The notes under the pieces are model-generated. The model ran no database searches and was not told the DNA's origin. It saw nothing but the letters and a program-made list of their open reading frames with translations. 64,000 nt of DNA from Candidatus Ruminococcus avistercoris (GTDB lineage: Bacteria; Bacillota; Clostridia; Lachnospirales; Lachnospiraceae): NCBI GenBank assembly GCA_019120315.1, contig DWVJ01000008.1, forward strand, positions 39,268 to 103,267, read 5' to 3'. The first letter of the stretch is position 1, and each line of letters begins with the position of its first letter. Shown here piece after piece: positions 24,391-33,023 of this stretch. The position numbers and the translations under genes were made by a program.

Positions 24391-25710
24391 ATGCAGACAG
24401 GTGAAGTGGTAAGGCGCGCAGCGTTCAACCTGCTGGACCGGATTCACGGCGGCAGGCTGAACCGGCTCAAAGAAGTGAATAAAAGAGAGATCCTGGAGGG
24501 TATCAGCCAGGAATATGAAGACAGAAGGCTGAAAGCGATTCTGGGTTTCGCAAAGAACCATTCAGAATTTTACCGGGGATACGCGCAGGCGCAAAGACTG
24601 GAAGATTTTCCGGTGATGAATAAAAGTGACTATAATCAGAATTTTGACAGGATCCTCTGTGATGAATGGCAGGAAGGCGGGAAAAAAACGTATCGTCTTT
24701 CCACCAGCGGCTCCACAGGCGCGCCGTTTACCGTACTCTGTGACGGAGACAAGATGGACCGTATCAATATGAATTTTATTTCATGTATGGAACTGAATGG
24801 CTTTCGCATGGGGATGAAGCGGGGAGAATTCCGGGTATGGATCGAGGGGAAAAATACCATCAGCCGTTGGAAGTCTTTGAAAAACAATCTGCTGATGATT
24901 GACATTTCCAATATGGGGGAGGATTCCCTGGCGAAGATCTGCGAGCGGATCCGCAGACAGAAGATCCAGGTGCTGGTCAGCTATTCCAGTGCGCTGACGG
25001 CGCTGGCGCGCTATATCCGGGAGCACCAGGTGGATATTTCCCGCTGGGATGTGGAGATGATTTTCTCCATGGGAGAGGCGCTGCCGGATGCCACCTTTGA
25101 TCTTCTGACGGAAATCTTTGGTTTTTCTCCGGTTCGTTCTTATGGAAATAATGAAAATGGATTTATCGCCATCGGCCTGGGTGATCAGAAGGAATATACC
25201 GTAGATCTGTACAATTTTTACATTGAAATCTTAAAGCTTGACAGCGATGAACCGGCGCGGCCCGGAGAACTGGGAAGAATTGTGGTGACGGATTACTATA
25301 ACAGAGCCTTTCCCATGATCCGCTACGATACGGGAGATACGGGAATTCTGGAAATGACCGTTGACGCGGCAGGGCGAAAACATGGGATCTTCCGGGAAAT
25401 ATACGGCAGGAGAGGTTCCCTGCTGTATAACTGCAAAGGGGAACCTCTCTCCATCCATGTGTTCATGAACGTTTTGCTGAATCTGGAAGGCATCGTTCAT
25501 CAGGCAAAATGTATTCAATGGGAAAAGAAGCGGTATGAACTGCTTTTGAATGCGGATCGCGACCGGATCAATGAGGAGGAAGTGGTATCTTCCTACCGAC
25601 GGTATCTGGGAGAAGAAGCGGTGATTGATGTGACTTATGTGGATGAGATCCCGGTGCAGGCATCGGGAAAGAGGATGGTCTGTGAGAACAGATGTCCCGA
25701 TTATCAGTAG
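24391..25710 (+). CDS. PaaK/CapK-like adenylate-forming protein (copy 2)
   Basis: A 439-residue paralogue of the protein at 21883. It shares the S-T-S-G-S-T-G-A-P P-loop, L-D-S-D-E-P-A-R-P-G-E-L-G-R-I-V, R-Y-D-T-G-D-T and Y-V-D-E-I-P-V-Q-A-S-G-K-R. It ends about as short as copy 1, so both may lack the full C-terminal domain of standard acyl-CoA ligases. AGGAGG precedes the ATG at 24391. The two copies flank the flippase-like gene, implying two related activation or transfer steps. Confidence 0.83.
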   Translation: MQTGEVVRRAAFNLLDRIHGGRLNRLKEVNKREILEGISQEYEDRRLKAILGFAKNHSEFYRGYAQAQRLEDFPVMNKSDYNQNFDRILCDEWQEGGKKTYRLSTSGSTGAPFTVLCDGDKMDRINMNFISCMELNGFRMGMKRGEFRVWIEGKNTISRWKSLKNNLLMIDISNMGEDSLAKICERIRRQKIQVLVSYSSALTALARYIREHQVDISRWDVEMIFSMGEALPDATFDLLTEIFGFSPVRSYGNNENGFIAIGLGDQKEYTVDLYNFYIEILKLDSDEPARPGELGRIVVTDYYNRAFPMIRYDTGDTGILEMTVDAAGRKHGIFREIYGRRGSLLYNCKGEPLSIHVFMNVLLNLEGIVHQAKCIQWEKKRYELLLNADRDRINEEEVVSSYRRYLGEEAVIDVTYVDEIPVQASGKRMVCENRCPDYQ

Positions 25711-25723
25711 GGGAACGAAGAAG

Positions 25724-27562
25724 ATGGGAAAGAAAGTTTCAGATTATATCGCGGATTATATTGCGGAGCGGGGAATCCGCGACGTATTTACGGTGACTGG
25801 CGGGGGCGCTATGCACATGAATGATTCCTTCGGGCATCACCCGGTGCTGAAATGCACCTATCATCACCATGAGCAGGCCGCAGCCATGGCGGCGGAGGCC
25901 TACGCCCGCGTGGACAATCAGATGGCGGCGGTCTGTGTCACCTCCGGTCCCGGGGCGGTGAATGCGCTCACCGGAGTGCTCTGTGCCTGGACAGATTCCA
26001 TTCCCATGATCGTCTTTTCCGGTCAGGTACGGTACGATACCACCGTGCGCAGCAGCGGACTGAAGCTGCGGACCATGGGAGTGCAGGAGTACGATATCAC
26101 TCTTTCCGCCGCTCCTATGACCAAATATGCGGTGATGGTGGAGCGGGCAGAGGATATCCGTTATCATCTGGAGCGGGCGTTGTACCTGGCTTACCATGGC
26201 CGTCCGGGTCCGGTGTGGCTGGACGTGCCTCTCAATGTGCAGGGGGCTGTTATCGAGCCGGAAAAGCTGCGGCGCTATGATCCCGGAGAGGATGCGGATG
26301 AAATTCCGGAAAAAATTTCCTGGGAGACGGCGGCCAGAGTGCTGGACCGGATTATGGGCAGCAGCAGACCGGTGGTGTTCGTGGGAAACGGTGTGAGGCT
26401 GTCCAGGGGATATGCTTCCTTTCGCAGGCTGGCGGATCTTCTGGGAGTTCCCCTGGTGACCGGGATGAGCAGTGTGGACGCAGTGGAGACGGATCATCCT
26501 CTGTATGTGGGACGAAATGGCGGAACGGGCGACCGGGCCGGCAATTTTGCCATACAAAACTGTGATCTGCTGCTTTCCCTGGGAAGCAGACAGAGCTTCC
26601 TGCAGACCGGTTTTTACTATCAGACCTGGGCCAGGGAGGCCTATACGATCTTAAATGACATCGATGGGGAGGAACTGAAAAAGCCCAGCCTTCATGTGGA
26701 TATGCCGGTGGCAGGCAATGTGCTGGAGCTGATGGAAAAGATGCTGATCCTGCTGCTGAAAGAGGGATATTCCAAAGAAAGACCGCTGTTCCAGGGGAAG
26801 GACTGGCTGGCACAGTGCCGGCGGTGGAAGGAACGATATCCGGTGGTGACCGGGGAGCATTACCGGACGATGGAGGAGGGCAGGACGAATATCTATGCCT
26901 TTTTCCACGAGATGACTTCCCGGCTGAAAGAAGGGGCCAAGCTGGTGGTCAGCGTGGGAACCTCACGGGTGGCCGGCAGCCAGAGCGCGGTGATCAAGAA
27001 AAGAACCCGTTTTATCACCAATCCCAATACGGCTTCCATGGGATACGGTCTGCCGGCGGCCATCGGCGTCTGCCGGGCGGCCAAGGAAGAAGTAATCTGT
27101 GTGACAGGGGAGGGAAGTCTGCAGATGAACCTGCAGGAACTGCAGACGATTGTGCAGAATCGTTTCCCGATCAAGATTTTTGTCATCAACAACGAGGGCT
27201 ACCATTCGATCCGCCAGACGCAGATGAATTTCTTCGGGGAGCCGCTGGTGGGAGTGGGGCCGGAAAGCGGGGACTTAAGCTTCCCGGATCTGGAAAAACT
27301 GGCCTGGGCCTACGGTATTCCCTACGCTGTCTGCCGTGACAGCGCATCTCTGGGAGAGGATATCGGCAGAGTGCTGAATCAGCCGGGCGCTGTGATCTGT
27401 CAGGTGTTTGTGAGCAAAAAACAGTACACCCAGCCCAAAACCGCGTCCAGACGTCTGCCGGACGGCAGGATGGTCTCGGCGCCTCTGGAAGATATGTATC
27501 CTTTCCTGGAGCGGGAAGAGCTGAAGGAAAATATGGTTATTGACCTGATTGAGGAATCATAA
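25724..27562 (+). CDS. Thiamine-diphosphate-dependent enzyme, acetolactate-synthase-like (YerE-like)
   Basis: A 612-residue ThDP enzyme. The catalytic Glu is E50 in H-H-H-E-Q-A-A-A-M-A-A-E. The central domain follows, and the ThDP/metal motif is G462-E463-G464 ... N489-N490. Most relatives have Asp at 463. Sequence resembles the acetohydroxyacid synthase family, and in this setting YerE, which adds a two-carbon unit to CDP-4-keto-3,6-dideoxyhexose to form a branched sugar. That role is inferred from the neighbouring rfbFGH. It abuts the next gene. Confidence 0.8.
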   Translation: MGKKVSDYIADYIAERGIRDVFTVTGGGAMHMNDSFGHHPVLKCTYHHHEQAAAMAAEAYARVDNQMAAVCVTSGPGAVNALTGVLCAWTDSIPMIVFSGQVRYDTTVRSSGLKLRTMGVQEYDITLSAAPMTKYAVMVERAEDIRYHLERALYLAYHGRPGPVWLDVPLNVQGAVIEPEKLRRYDPGEDADEIPEKISWETAARVLDRIMGSSRPVVFVGNGVRLSRGYASFRRLADLLGVPLVTGMSSVDAVETDHPLYVGRNGGTGDRAGNFAIQNCDLLLSLGSRQSFLQTGFYYQTWAREAYTILNDIDGEELKKPSLHVDMPVAGNVLELMEKMLILLLKEGYSKERPLFQGKDWLAQCRRWKERYPVVTGEHYRTMEEGRTNIYAFFHEMTSRLKEGAKLVVSVGTSRVAGSQSAVIKKRTRFITNPNTASMGYGLPAAIGVCRAAKEEVICVTGEGSLQMNLQELQTIVQNRFPIKIFVINNEGYHSIRQTQMNFFGEPLVGVGPESGDLSFPDLEKLAWAYGIPYAVCRDSASLGEDIGRVLNQPGAVICQVFVSKKQYTQPKTASRRLPDGRMVSAPLEDMYPFLEREELKENMVIDLIEES

Positions 27563-28492
27563 ATGAGAATGAAACGAATTGTGATAACAGGGGCCACCAG
27601 CATGATCGGAGTGGCTCTGACAGAGGAATGTATCAGAAACGGGGTGGAAGTCTGCGCGGTGATCAGAAAAGACAGCGCAAAAAAAGGCCGGCTCCCTGCC
27701 AGTCCGCTGGTGCATCCCATATACTGTTCTCTGGAGGAGATGGAAACGCTGCCGGAAAAGGTGACCGCTTCCTGCGATACCTTCTATCATATTGCCTGGG
27801 GAAATACAGGGGTAAACAGAAATAAGAGTACCGTGCTGCAAAGCAGAAATATCGAATATACGCTGCAGGCGCTGCAGGCGGCAAAGGATCTGGGATGCGG
27901 CCGGTTTATCGGCGCCGGGTCCCAGGCGGAGTATGGGGTACTGGATCTGGAATCCATCGGGCCGGACGCGCCGGAGCATCCGACGACGCCCTACGGCGTC
28001 AGCAAGCTGGCGGCGGGAAAACTGGCTTTTCTGCGGGCGAGGGAACTGGGGATAGAATGTATCTGGCCCCGGATCTTCAGCGTGTACGGCATTTACGATA
28101 AAGAGACATCGATGATTTCCGACAGCATCCGTAAGATGCTGCGAGGAGAGGAGACCTCTTTTACGCCGGCCGGGCAGAGATGGGATTACCTGTACAGCGA
28201 AGATGCAGGCAGAGCTTTTTATCTGATCGGAGAGAGAGGACGTGACGGAGCCGTCTACTGTGTGGGCAGCGGACAGGCCCGCCGCCTTAGTGAATTTATC
28301 AGCCAGATGCGTGATGCAGTGGATCCGGCCATCCGGCCAGGCATCGGACGGCGGCCTTACCCGCCGGAAGCGGTGATGAATCTGTGCGCCGATATCCGGA
28401 CGCTGAAAGAGGATACGGGATTTGAGCCGGCGTTTTCCTTTGAGGAGGGGATCCGCCGGACGGTGGAGTGGTTAAGGAGAACAATGAGATGA
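27563..28492 (+). CDS. NAD-dependent epimerase/dehydratase (sugar reductase)
   Basis: A 309-residue extended SDR protein with V-I-T-G-A-T-S-M-I-G at the N-terminus (Ser where the third Gly usually is), Ser/Gln around 117 and the catalytic Y-G-V-S-K at about 140. It likely reduces the keto group of the CDP-sugar, a role equivalent to abequose/paratose synthase, or to YerF after the ThDP enzyme. GAGGA lies 7 bases before the ATG at 27563; a second ATG at 27569 is possible. It overlaps the next gene by 4 bases. Confidence 0.83.
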   Translation: MRMKRIVITGATSMIGVALTEECIRNGVEVCAVIRKDSAKKGRLPASPLVHPIYCSLEEMETLPEKVTASCDTFYHIAWGNTGVNRNKSTVLQSRNIEYTLQALQAAKDLGCGRFIGAGSQAEYGVLDLESIGPDAPEHPTTPYGVSKLAAGKLAFLRARELGIECIWPRIFSVYGIYDKETSMISDSIRKMLRGEETSFTPAGQRWDYLYSEDAGRAFYLIGERGRDGAVYCVGSGQARRLSEFISQMRDAVDPAIRPGIGRRPYPPEAVMNLCADIRTLKEDTGFEPAFSFEEGIRRTVEWLRRTMR

Positions 28493-29472
28493 GAAAGAAA
28501 ATTTCTGTGGTGATTCCCACCTACAATGAGGAGGCCAATGTCATCCCGCTGGCAGACGCCATTGTGGGGGTGCTCACCGGGGAACTGGCGGAGTATGATT
28601 ATGAGATTATTTTTATCGATAATCATTCCAAAGACAGCACCCAGATGAAACTGCGGCAGCTGTGCCGGGAGAATAAAAGAATCAAGGCCATTTTCAATGC
28701 CAGGAATTTCGGCCAGATGCGCTCCCCGGTACACGGCCTGAAACAAGCCACGGGGGACTGTGTGATCCGTATGTGCGCGGATTTTCAGGATCCGGTGGAG
28801 ATGATCGTACAGTTTGTGCGGGAATGGGAACAGGGACATAAGATCGTGATCGGCGTGAAAAAGGCCAGTAAAGAAAAAAGAATCATGTATTGGATCCGCG
28901 CCTGTTACTATAAGCTGATTAGGAAAATTACGGATATCGATCATATCGAGCAGTTTACCGGATTTGGCCTTTATGATAAAGCGTTTGTGGATGTGGTGCG
29001 CAGCCTTCATGATCCCATGCCCTATCTGAGAGGCATTATTGCGGAGCTTGGATTTGATTACAAGGCGATTCCTTACGTCCAGCAAAAAAGAAGAGCCGGA
29101 AAGAGCAAGAACAATTTTTATACCCTTTATGATTATGCCATGGTGGGAATTACTTCTTATTCCAAAGTGGTCATGCGGCTGGCCACCTTCCTGGGATTTT
29201 CCGTGGCGGCGCTGAGTTTTCTGGCGGGCATTTTCTATCTGGTGCTGAAAATCATGTATTGGGACCGGTTTTCTGCTGGAATCGCGCCCATGCTGATCGG
29301 CATTTTTTTCCTGGGGGCGCTGCAGCTGTTTTTCATTGGTTTTCTGGGAGAATATGTTTTAAGCATCAATACCAGAGTGCTGGACCGGCCGCTGGTGGTG
29401 GAAGAAGAGCGGCTGAATTTTGAAAAAGGGGAGGGAAAACAGGAGGATGAAAGAGAAGATCAAGAAGATTAA
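28489..29472 (+). CDS. Family 2 glycosyltransferase, DPM1/GtrB-like
   Basis: A 327-residue glycosyltransferase. The GT-A core starts V-V-I-P-T-Y-N-E-E-A-N, has D-N-H-S-K-D-S-T and M-C-A-D-F-Q-D-P (metal-binding Asp-x-Asp equivalent), then two C-terminal membrane helices (about 235-260 and 270-300) ending E-Y-V-L-S-I-N-T-R. This layout is that of polyprenyl-phosphate sugar transferases such as GtrB/ArnC: sugar is moved from a nucleotide donor to undecaprenyl phosphate. It overlaps the upstream stop by 4 bases and the next gene by 26. Confidence 0.88.
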   Translation: MRKKISVVIPTYNEEANVIPLADAIVGVLTGELAEYDYEIIFIDNHSKDSTQMKLRQLCRENKRIKAIFNARNFGQMRSPVHGLKQATGDCVIRMCADFQDPVEMIVQFVREWEQGHKIVIGVKKASKEKRIMYWIRACYYKLIRKITDIDHIEQFTGFGLYDKAFVDVVRSLHDPMPYLRGIIAELGFDYKAIPYVQQKRRAGKSKNNFYTLYDYAMVGITSYSKVVMRLATFLGFSVAALSFLAGIFYLVLKIMYWDRFSAGIAPMLIGIFFLGALQLFFIGFLGEYVLSINTRVLDRPLVVEEERLNFEKGEGKQEDEREDQED

Positions 29473-31282
29473 CTGGATGAAGGGACTTCCGGCTTTCAGT
29501 CTGCAGGAGATCAGCAAAGTGGACTGGTTTGTCATGCTGGCGGCGATGGCTTTTTTGTTTGTTGCCTTTGTGGAAGGAGACATCATCGTCACGGGGAACC
29601 GGTCGTTTCTATATTATAAAGGTTTTCTGGATGACTTTTACAAAGCCAGTTATGAGCAGTCTCAGGGATTTTATGCCAATTACCTGCCCAGTACCTTCCT
29701 GGCCTTTGCGATTTGGAATCTTCCTCTCTATCTGTTGGGGCGGATTCCTGCGGGAATCCTGCAGGATTCTTTTATCAATCTCATGTGGTATAAGCTTCTG
29801 CCGGTTATTCTGTATTTTGTGACGTCCCATCTTTTGTATAAAATTGCCATGGAAATCGGATTTGAAGAGAAAAAGGCAAAATTCTGCAAGTTTGCTTTTC
29901 TGGTTTGCCCCATCGGTATTTACAGTCAGTTTATCTTCAGCCAGTATGATATCTTCATGATTTTCTTCCTGGTACTGGGCGTTTATTATTATTTCAAAGA
30001 CGGACTGTTCCGGTTCGCTTTGTTTTTTGGCATTGCGGCTACTTTTAAATATCAGGCGCTGGCCTACTTTGCGGTGCTGCTGGTGCTGCGGGAAAAAAGA
30101 TTCCGCCATCTGGCAGTCTATGTGGCGACGGCTTTGGCGCCGCTGGCGGCTGCTATTCTGCCTTATATCCACTCGCCCTATTTCTACCGCTGCGTGCTGG
30201 GATTTCATGCCTTAAGTTTTGTAGACGGAGGCTTTCAGGTGGGCTTCATCTCCAAACTCAGCCTGATTCTGGCCGTGGGCGCATACCTGATGGTCTGGGC
30301 CTATGTAAAGCGCATTTCAGGAAGAGAAGAGTTTGTTTCCTGGGCGATATTCCTGTGCAACGGCGTCAGTTTTGCCATCTTCGGTTTTTCCAGGTGGAAC
30401 CCCCAGTGGTTTCTGGTGATCGTGCCTTTCCTGGTGCTGGGTGTGATGATGAACCGTCACGGGAAGATGATGATCCTGATTATGAATATTTTCATTGTGG
30501 CGCTGTATATTTTCAGTGTGAACCAGTGGGCGGGCATCGCCGATCAGATCATGCTGAAAGCGGGAATTTTCAAGTTTATCCTGGGCGACCGTCCTTTTGC
30601 GGTGACCATGGCGGACGTCTACGGTTATGACAATATGGCAAACCTGGGGACATGTATTTTCATTATCATACTGGTTTACTTTATCTTTAACCATCCCAAG
30701 TACCATTCCCTGCGCCAGACAGAGATTCAGCCTTATATGATCAATTACCTGCGGACGGCGTTTCTGGTGGGCGTGCTGGCTTTTGTCATCCCGGCAGGCG
30801 TCTGTATGGTCCACGCCATGCGGGGAGAGGTGGTTTTCACAGACACTACGGAGACGGAAGTGGCCGATTGCGGGACCGTCAATATCACAGATACGGCGCA
30901 GATCCTGCAGACCTTTACTGCCGACGGGGATTATCTGACGGATATCCGCATCCGGGTGGGCATGCATAACCGGATCAACGATTCGACAATCGAGGTGACG
31001 GTGAGAGACAGTGTGACTCAGGAGGTGATCTACCAGGGACAGGTGGATACGCTTTCCATGGTGAAGGAAGAATCCATGTATCCGATTGTGAAGGGGAAGA
31101 TACCCGTCGAGCCCGGAAGAGATTATGAATTGATTCTGAAGGGCTCTGACGGTCCGGACAACTGCGTGGCGGCTTACTACAGGGAAGCCGGGGATGACGA
31201 AGAGGAGACGGCAGCCATCGGCGGCGTCTATGGGAAACAGCAGTTGATCATGGAAGTGAGAGGAATTGACAGCAGACAATAG
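29447..31282 (+). CDS. GT-C-type membrane glycosyltransferase
   Basis: A 611-residue integral membrane protein with about 11 hydrophobic segments and a ~150-residue C-terminal extracellular domain (from about 460). The first loop has E-G-D-I-I-V and N-Y-L-P, and there is Y-S-Q-F-I-F-S-Q-Y-D, recalling GT-C/PMT/GT39-type enzymes that use a polyprenyl-phosphate sugar outside the membrane. It pairs naturally with the GtrB-like protein just upstream. The ATG at 29447, with GGGAGGG 9 bases upstream, is preferred over one at 29420. It is the last gene of the glycan operon. Confidence 0.75.
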   Translation: MKEKIKKINWMKGLPAFSLQEISKVDWFVMLAAMAFLFVAFVEGDIIVTGNRSFLYYKGFLDDFYKASYEQSQGFYANYLPSTFLAFAIWNLPLYLLGRIPAGILQDSFINLMWYKLLPVILYFVTSHLLYKIAMEIGFEEKKAKFCKFAFLVCPIGIYSQFIFSQYDIFMIFFLVLGVYYYFKDGLFRFALFFGIAATFKYQALAYFAVLLVLREKRFRHLAVYVATALAPLAAAILPYIHSPYFYRCVLGFHALSFVDGGFQVGFISKLSLILAVGAYLMVWAYVKRISGREEFVSWAIFLCNGVSFAIFGFSRWNPQWFLVIVPFLVLGVMMNRHGKMMILIMNIFIVALYIFSVNQWAGIADQIMLKAGIFKFILGDRPFAVTMADVYGYDNMANLGTCIFIIILVYFIFNHPKYHSLRQTEIQPYMINYLRTAFLVGVLAFVIPAGVCMVHAMRGEVVFTDTTETEVADCGTVNITDTAQILQTFTADGDYLTDIRIRVGMHNRINDSTIEVTVRDSVTQEVIYQGQVDTLSMVKEESMYPIVKGKIPVEPGRDYELILKGSDGPDNCVAAYYREAGDDEEETAAIGGVYGKQQLIMEVRGIDSRQ

Positions 31283-31336
31283 GGAGCATAAAATTAAGAA
31301 GGAACTTATATGACGGATAAAGAGAGGAGAAGAAGA

Positions 31337-31843
31337 ATGGGATTTGTGAAAACAGATATAAAGACCATTGAGAAAAATGTATTCCGCATGATCGGTGACG
31401 AATGGGCGCTGGTGACGGCAAAAAAGGACGGCCAGGTGAATACCATGACGGTATCCTGGGGCGGCATGGGCGTGCTCTGGGGCAAGGAGGTAGCTACGAT
31501 CTATATCCGGCCGCAGCGTTATACGAAAGAATTCATCGATGCGGGGGAAATGTTTACGATGTCTTTCTTCGGCGGAGCATACAAAAAGGAACTGGGATAT
31601 CTGGGCAAGGTATCCGGACGGGATGAAGACAAGATTAAGACGGCAGGTTTTGAAGTGGAAATGGTAGAGGACCAGCCGACTTTTGCGCAGAGCAGTCTGG
31701 TGCTTGTCTGCCGGAAACTCTATGAAGATAAAATCAAACCGGAGTTGTTCAAAGAAAGCTGGATCGATGAGAAATGGTATCCGGATAAGGATTACCACAC
31801 GATGTATATCGCGGAAATCGTGGGAGCGTATGTAAGAGAATAG
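31337..31843 (+). CDS. Flavin reductase family (split-barrel FMN-binding) protein
   Basis: A 168-residue protein of the flavin-reductase-like, FMN-binding split-barrel fold. It has L-V-T-A-K-K-D-G-Q-V-N-T-M-T-V-S-W-G-G, I-Y-I-R-P-Q-R-Y-T-K and M-S-F-F-G-G, which suit FMN binding. Two starts are possible: ATG 31337 (GAGGAG upstream, usual M-G-F-V-K start) and ATG 31310 (AAGGA upstream); I prefer 31337. The electron donor and role are unknown. A terminator follows. Confidence 0.8.
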   Translation: MGFVKTDIKTIEKNVFRMIGDEWALVTAKKDGQVNTMTVSWGGMGVLWGKEVATIYIRPQRYTKEFIDAGEMFTMSFFGGAYKKELGYLGKVSGRDEDKIKTAGFEVEMVEDQPTFAQSSLVLVCRKLYEDKIKPELFKESWIDEKWYPDKDYHTMYIAEIVGAYVRE

Positions 31844-31860
31844 AACTGTGATTTTTTCAG

Positions 31861-31888
31861 AAGGGAGGCTGAGCGCCTCCCTCTTTTG
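31861..31888 (+). terminator. Intrinsic terminator after the flavin reductase gene
   Basis: AGGGAGGC and GCCTCCCT form an 8-bp stem with loop TGAGC, followed by CTTTTG. It ends the rightward unit before the convergent methyltransferase. Confidence 0.75.
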
Positions 31889-31902
31889 ATGTGAAAATAT
31901 GT

Positions 31903-32763
31903 TCAGACGGCTTCCCACCGTCCCGAAGCGCCGCAGGGCAGAACCAGTCCGCTGGAAGTAACCGGCAGGCCGATTTCCTGGGAGTCTACCCTTCCCTGGA
32001 ATCTTTTCAGTTCTGTGGCGATCAGATAGGTCAGCACAGCCGGCGCCAGACCGGTGGTGTAGGAATTTACCAGGAAAAACAAAGGATCCTGGGATAAGAG
32101 GCGGGAACAAAGGCGAATCAGCGGGTGAATGGAATCTTCGATCTTCCAGATCTCGCCCTTTGGACCACGTCCATAGGACGGCGGATCCATGATGATGGCG
32201 TCATAATGATTTCCGCGCCGGATCTCCCGCTCCACGAATTTAACGCAGTCGTCCACCAGCCAGCGGATGGGAGCGTCTTTCAGGCCGGAGGAAACGGCGT
32301 TTTCCTTTGCCCAGGTTACCATACCTTTGGAGGCGTCCACGTGGGTGACCGCTGCTCCGGCTGCGGCTGCAGCCAGTGTGGCCCCTCCCGTATAGGCAAA
32401 AAGATTCAAGACTTTAACCGGCCTGCCGGCCTTTTTTATTTTATCCGAAAACCAGTCCCAGTTGACAGCCTGCTCCGGAAAAAGGCCTGTGTGTTTGAAG
32501 CTGAAGGGTTTTAAATTGAAAGTCAGATCTTTGTAATGAATAGACCATTGCTGAGGCAGGTCGAAAAACTCCCATTCACCTCCGCCTTTTTTGCTGCGGT
32601 GGTAATGGCCGTTCTTCTGTTTCCATCCGGGATGGGCATGAGGGGTATCCCAGATCACCTGGGGATCCGGACGTACCAGAATATACTCTCCCCAGCGTTC
32701 CAGTTTCTCGCCGGCGGAAGCATCCAGTACTTCATAGTCTTTCCACTTGTCTGCTGTCCACAT
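31903..32763 (-). CDS. RlmI-like SAM-dependent methyltransferase
   Basis: A 286-residue class I methyltransferase. The SAM motif is V-L-N-L-F-A-Y-T-G-G-A-T (about 140), and the catalytic-site motif is M-D-P-P-S-Y-G-R-G, typical of RlmI/PF10672 rRNA cytosine-C5 methyltransferases. The N-terminal part carries R-P-D-P-Q-V-I-W and H-Y-H-R-S. GGAGGAA lies upstream of the ATG. It probably modifies 23S rRNA. It stands alone on the minus strand. Confidence 0.83.
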   Translation of the reverse strand: MWTADKWKDYEVLDASAGEKLERWGEYILVRPDPQVIWDTPHAHPGWKQKNGHYHRSKKGGGEWEFFDLPQQWSIHYKDLTFNLKPFSFKHTGLFPEQAVNWDWFSDKIKKAGRPVKVLNLFAYTGGATLAAAAAGAAVTHVDASKGMVTWAKENAVSSGLKDAPIRWLVDDCVKFVEREIRRGNHYDAIIMDPPSYGRGPKGEIWKIEDSIHPLIRLCSRLLSQDPLFFLVNSYTTGLAPAVLTYLIATELKRFQGRVDSQEIGLPVTSSGLVLPCGASGRWEAV

Positions 32764-32925
32764 AGTGCAGTTTCCTCCATACGTTGTTTGCCCTATAGTA
32801 TATCATAAGGAGGGGGAAAGGGAAAGCGATGCTGTGAAAATGCAAGTTTTTGTTATTGGAATTGCATAATGAAAAGGCTATCAGTGAATATAATCAATAA
32901 TTTTTAATAAAAATGAAGGATGGGC

Positions 32926-32954
32926 TTGACAATAAGTCAGTTCTCCCATAGAAT
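32926..32954 (+). promoter_or_regulatory. Promoter of the aminotransferase gene
   Basis: TTGACA (32926-32931) and TAGAAT (32949-32954) with a 17-bp spacer, a near-consensus promoter. The rest of the 32764-33023 intergenic stretch is AT-rich, with nothing else I can assign. Confidence 0.8.
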
Positions 32955-33023
32955 AGCATATAGTGTCACTACCATAAAAGTAAGAATAAAGAAGAAACAT
33001 GCAAGAAAAATAAGGAGGCCTGT

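Noticed and set aside
30317..32110. A 597-residue open frame on the minus strand across the GT-C and flavin reductase genes.
   Set aside because: It is antisense to two well-supported genes, crosses their intergenic region, and its translation has no recognisable motif.
32764..33023. A riboswitch or leader RNA upstream of the aminotransferase gene.
   Set aside because: The strong promoter starts only about 60 bp before the ATG, leaving no room for a structured aptamer, and I see no conserved motif.
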